Source: Candidatus Cloacimonadota bacterium (GTDB lineage Bacteria > Cloacimonadota > Cloacimonadia > Cloacimonadales > JAIOQZ01). From it: a stretch of 8,902 nucleotides of DNA. Positions 6,445 to 8,902 of the stretch are shown here, one piece after another. The notes under the pieces are model-generated. The model made no database searches and was not told the DNA's origin. It was given only the letters and a program-made list of their open reading frames with translations. A program made the translations under genes and the position numbers. The DNA is taken from NCBI GenBank assembly GCA_021106755.1, contig JAIOTM010000174.1, positions 1 to 8,902 of the forward strand, given 5' to 3'. Position 1 is the first letter of the stretch; the number at the start of each line of letters is the position of its first letter.

Positions 6445-7010
6445 AATTCATCCCCAACGCTATTACTATGCTGAGGATAATCCTGGTTCCTGTTTTTTTA
6501 TGGTTTGCTTTTATTACACCGGAAAAACCGGGGATGCTACTGGCGTTAGTGGTTTTCGCGGTAGCTTCTATCTCAGATTATTTCGATGGAATGCTGGCGC
6601 GCCGTTTGAATGTAGTCTCTAATTTTGGTAAAATTATGGACCCTCTCGCGGATAAGCTGTTGGTTATCGCGGCACTTGCCGCTCTCTTACGGGCAAATAT
6701 TCAGATGATTGATCTATGGGTTCTCATTATTGTAGTTGGTCGTGAAATAGCGGTAACAATGATGCGTAACTATTACTCCCGCCATAATGTTATCATTCCG
6801 GCTAATATCTGGGGCAAGCTGAAAACAGTTACCCAGATGGTCGGTATTTCGCTGGCATTGTTGTTGATAACACTACATATTTATAATCGGTTGCCAGAAA
6901 ATATCTGGGCAGTTTGTTTAACTGTTACTTTCTGGTATTTTAGGGGTGTGGCCCTTATCACCTTTATGTCTGGAGCCACCTATTTTATCGGGAAGAAGGA
7001 GAAACACTGA
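6441..7010 (+). CDS. pgsA: CDP-alcohol phosphatidyltransferase, PgsA type
   Basis: A 189-residue integral membrane enzyme. It probably makes phosphatidylglycerophosphate from CDP-diacylglycerol and glycerol 3-phosphate, the committed step to phosphatidylglycerol and cardiolipin. The full CDP-alcohol phosphatidyltransferase signature is present: D46xxD49G50xxA53R54, eight residues, G63xxxD67xxxD71. The N-terminus PNAITMLRI (5-13) and the size are typical of PgsA rather than phosphatidylserine or cardiolipin synthases. Several membrane helices surround the motif (about 11-27, 31-45, 73-85, 92-108, 130-147 and 155-178). GGAG at 6428-6431 precedes the ATG, which overlaps the FtsX-like stop as ATGA. 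The gene ends in TGATG with the lipoprotein gene. Confidence 0.9.
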   Translation: MKFIPNAITMLRIILVPVFLWFAFITPEKPGMLLALVVFAVASISDYFDGMLARRLNVVSNFGKIMDPLADKLLVIAALAALLRANIQMIDLWVLIIVVGREIAVTMMRNYYSRHNVIIPANIWGKLKTVTQMVGISLALLLITLHIYNRLPENIWAVCLTVTFWYFRGVALITFMSGATYFIGKKEKH

Positions 7011-8062
7011 TGCGGAGATGTTCAATATTATTGAGTTTTATCCTGATTATCCTGATACTGACAGCTTGTGGGAACGAGTCCGGGAGATATACTCCGAGAA
7101 CACGGGGGACAGATGTTCGCAAGCCAATGTCGTGGGGACACGACCAGACAATTTATATCTTCGCGGATGAACCTGCCTGGCTCGCTTGTAAGGATACTCT
7201 TTCCCGAACATTGGAGCAAACCCGGCTTACTACCGAACACGAACAGTATTTCGAGCTTAAATACGCGGACTTCGGTTTGATTGATCATCACTACAAATAC
7301 AAGAACCTGATTTTTCTCGCTAATGTGAATAGTCATGGTGAGGTGATGAATTTTCTTAAAGAGCGGTTGAGCAACGAGATAATCGACAAGGTAAAGCAAG
7401 AGCGGATAGGCATGTTTGTTCACCACAACCTGTGGGCAAACGACCAGATGGTTGTGTTTCTTATGGCAGATAATCTTACCGAACTGAAAACTTTTGTAGG
7501 AGAACAGAAAGTCAAAACTTTTGAGCTTTTCCTGAGAACACTGAAAGACAGACTGGCTACGCAGGTTTACAAGACCGATGTTTACCCGAGTTCTAACTTT
7601 GATAGTCGCTCCTGGAAGATGCAGATTCCGACCTCTTTCAAAATTCTGACAGTAAAAGACAGCACTTTGGTGTTTCGTGCCCGGCTGAATAATCAGCCAG
7701 ACAGATATATTCTTGTCCACCGAGAGGTTGTGGAGAAATCGCCCGATGCCAACTGGTTCAAAAGCAAACGCCGTGAACTCGCAAACACCTTTTATGACGG
7801 CGACTCGTTTGAGGATAAAAATATTCAGTTAAAGAAAAGCAAACTCGGACTTTACCCATGTCTGGAGATGTGGGGATACTGGATTAATAATAAATACCTT
7901 GTAGGTGGAGGTTTTCAGAGTTTTCTTGTTTACAGTAGCGAAAAAGGCGAGGTTTACATCATTGATAACTCGGTTTATTATCCCGAAGGATTCAAATTAA
8001 AAGCTTTGCTTGAAACAAAAGTGATTAGTGAAACGTTTACAATAAAAAAAGAGAATCAGTGA
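7010..8062 (+). CDS. Probable lipoprotein, DUF4837-like, function unknown
   Basis: A 350-residue exported protein. It has a basic N-terminus (RR), a hydrophobic run (about 5-17) and a lipobox LTAC ending at Cys20, so it should be lipidated and anchored in a cell-envelope membrane. The mature part is soluble-looking, mixed alpha/beta and rich in charged residues, with no further membrane helix. A short strand TIYIF (47-51) followed by W57, and later the segment around NLWANDQMVVFLMA (140-153), resemble the DUF4837 lipoproteins of FCB-group bacteria as I remember them. I cannot confirm this without a profile search, and that family has no established function. AAGGAG at 6996-7001 precedes the ATG, which shares one base with the pgsA stop. 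It is the last gene of the second operon. Confidence 0.7.
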   Translation: MRRCSILLSFILIILILTACGNESGRYTPRTRGTDVRKPMSWGHDQTIYIFADEPAWLACKDTLSRTLEQTRLTTEHEQYFELKYADFGLIDHHYKYKNLIFLANVNSHGEVMNFLKERLSNEIIDKVKQERIGMFVHHNLWANDQMVVFLMADNLTELKTFVGEQKVKTFELFLRTLKDRLATQVYKTDVYPSSNFDSRSWKMQIPTSFKILTVKDSTLVFRARLNNQPDRYILVHREVVEKSPDANWFKSKRRELANTFYDGDSFEDKNIQLKKSKLGLYPCLEMWGYWINNKYLVGGGFQSFLVYSSEKGEVYIIDNSVYYPEGFKLKALLETKVISETFTIKKENQ

Positions 8063-8197
8063 AATAGAGTCTATGGCAATCTTTTCAGGATTAGCCTGAT
8101 AACAAAAAACTCAGTTGTTATGAGTAAAGAAATGAGTAAGCAAACAAAAAACCAGATTGTTGTTTTGCCAGCAATCTGAATATTAAGGAGTAGTCGT
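8063..8197. other. AT-rich spacer with several small inverted repeats
   Basis: This is the gap between the lipoprotein gene and the beta-barrel gene. Inverted repeats are TCAGG/CCTGA (8085-8089 and 8095-8099), ATAACAA/TTGTTAT (8099-8105 and 8115-8121), ACTCA/TGAGT (8109-8113 and 8121-8125, which overlaps the previous pair) and CAGATTG/CAATCTG (8153-8159 and 8172-8178). ATGAGTAA is repeated directly at 8120-8127 and 8132-8139. None is followed by a forward T-tract. AAGGAG at 8185-8190 is the ribosome binding site of the next gene. I find no convincing promoter boxes. Confidence 0.5.
8146..8178 (-). terminator. Possible minus-strand hairpin plus T-run
   Basis: Read on the minus strand, the perfect 7-bp repeat CAGATTG/CAATCTG (12-base loop) is followed after one base by six T residues (the A-run at 8146-8151). 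This is the layout of an intrinsic terminator. The stem is short and only three of its seven pairs are G-C, and no minus-strand gene is visible to its right, so it may be accidental. On the forward strand the same hairpin would sit six bases ahead of the ribosome binding site at 8185-8190. Confidence 0.25.
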
Positions 8198-8902
8198 ATG
8201 CGATACTTTTTTGTAATTATTTTCGTTATCACTGCCTTTTGCAGTGTATCCGCCTTTGAAACTATGCAGTTAGTACAAGCTCCAACTGCCGGCATTCTGG
8301 AACGGGGAGAAGCCTCCACGCTCTTCAAAATTTATCGTAACAATGGGCTTCTTGCCGGAGCACGAGTAGGACTTTTCCAACGATTCCTGTTCGGTGTTTC
8401 TTACGGAGGTGAGCAGATTGTAGGCAACCTTGACCCTGTGTGGAATAAGCGGGTAGAGTTCAACGCTAAGTTTCGGATAATGGATGAAGACGCGCGATTT
8501 CCGGCAGTCGCTATTGGCATCAATACACAAGGGCACGGAGCGTATGACAGTAGTAATAACCGCTACGAAATCAAGTCCAAGGGCTTCTATTGCGTTGCCA
8601 GCCAGAATTTCAGCTTTCTGGGAAATCTTGGATTGCATGGCGGAATCAATTACAGCCTGGAAACCGGAGATGGCGATAAAGACCCCAACTTGTTTCTCGG
8701 AGTGGACAAAAGCATTGGTCCTGTTGTCTCCGCGGCATTAGAGTACGACACCGCCCTCAACGACAACAAAGAAGATAACGATGATTTGCGTGGAGATGGT
8801 AAAGGTTTTCTCAATGTTGGCATACAGGTAAAAATGACCGACAATCTCAGCGTTCATTTAACCGCACTTGACCTTCTCGAAAACGGTCCTGCTACTACCG
8901 TA
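8198..8902 (+). CDS. Exported outer-membrane beta-barrel-like protein (partial, YjbH-like?)
   Basis: The open frame starts at ATG 8198 and runs off the right edge, giving 235 codons with no stop. AAGGAG at 8185-8190 fixes the start. A signal peptide is clear: MR, a hydrophobic run to about residue 15, then SVSA with cleavage after Ala19. The mature part begins with an APTAG motif (28-32). It continues as alternating strand-like segments and tight Gly/Asn/Asp turns, for example FGVSYGG (65-71), PAVAIGINTQGHG (102-114), KSKGFY (126-131) and LHGGINYSLE (146-155). Two acidic turns, GDGDKD (157-162) and an Asp/Asn-rich stretch around 188-200, look like exposed loops. This pattern fits an outer-membrane barrel, and I associate it with YjbH-domain proteins of FCB-type bacteria. 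The family name is tentative. It is not overlapped with the previous gene and may have its own promoter. Confidence 0.75.
   Translation, partial: MRYFFVIIFVITAFCSVSAFETMQLVQAPTAGILERGEASTLFKIYRNNGLLAGARVGLFQRFLFGVSYGGEQIVGNLDPVWNKRVEFNAKFRIMDEDARFPAVAIGINTQGHGAYDSSNNRYEIKSKGFYCVASQNFSFLGNLGLHGGINYSLETGDGDKDPNLFLGVDKSIGPVVSAALEYDTALNDNKEDNDDLRGDGKGFLNVGIQVKMTDNLSVHLTALDLLENGPATTV

Noticed and set aside
7028..7720. Long minus-strand open frame (230 codons) opposite the lipoprotein gene
   Set aside because: It mirrors the codon structure of the well-supported forward lipoprotein gene, has no recognisable motif, and would be the only minus-strand gene in the window.
8120..8179. Nineteen-codon frame (MSKEMSK...) ahead of the barrel gene, a possible leader peptide
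   Set aside because: There is no ribosome binding site before it and no codon pattern suggesting attenuation. It arises from the direct repeat and inverted repeats.
8270..8638. Minus-strand open frame of 122 codons inside the barrel gene
   Set aside because: The forward frame has a ribosome binding site, a signal peptide and barrel-like sequence; the reverse frame has none of these.

Overview
The window is a compact, all-forward stretch of an ordinary bacterial chromosome. It holds eleven complete genes and one gene cut by the right edge. The organism is very probably a Gram-negative anaerobe-type bacterium of the FCB/Cloacimonadota kind. That is inference. It rests on a lipoprotein resembling the DUF4837 family, a signal-peptide-bearing beta-barrel-like protein of a type I associate with that group, and the mid-to-low GC composition. 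Nothing here fixes the genus. I see no mobile element, tRNA, rRNA, CRISPR array or phage gene.

Region 1 (about 79-4228) looks like one housekeeping operon behind a good sigma70-type promoter. Its genes are a membrane-anchored coiled-coil M23 peptidase, thiamine pyrophosphokinase, the exonuclease VII small subunit (xseB), a short-chain prenyl diphosphate synthase (ispA), dUTPase (dut) and quinolinate synthase (nadA). The genes abut or overlap except for a 51-base hairpin-bearing spacer before xseB. The main oddity is that the thiamine pyrophosphokinase has no ATG, GTG or TTG at its expected start. It appears to begin at ATT 1081, in the same frame as and 12 bases after the TAG of the peptidase gene.

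Region 2 (4402-8062), after a 173-base spacer, is a second, tighter operon in which every junction overlaps. It encodes a TrmN6-type methyltransferase, an FtsE-like ABC ATPase, an FtsX-like membrane protein, a CDP-alcohol phosphatidyltransferase (PgsA type) and a DUF4837-like lipoprotein. The FtsE-like protein keeps its Walker A motif and Walker B aspartate. It has lost the Q-loop glutamine, both signature glycines, the catalytic glutamate (Asp instead) and the switch histidine. It therefore looks like a degraded or repurposed FtsE. Together with the small FtsX-like protein, and perhaps the coiled-coil M23 peptidase of region 1, it could form a divergent cell-wall-hydrolase control module.

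Region 3 (8063-8902) starts with a 135-base AT-rich spacer carrying several small inverted repeats. It is followed by the first 235 codons of an exported outer-membrane beta-barrel-like protein that runs off the window.
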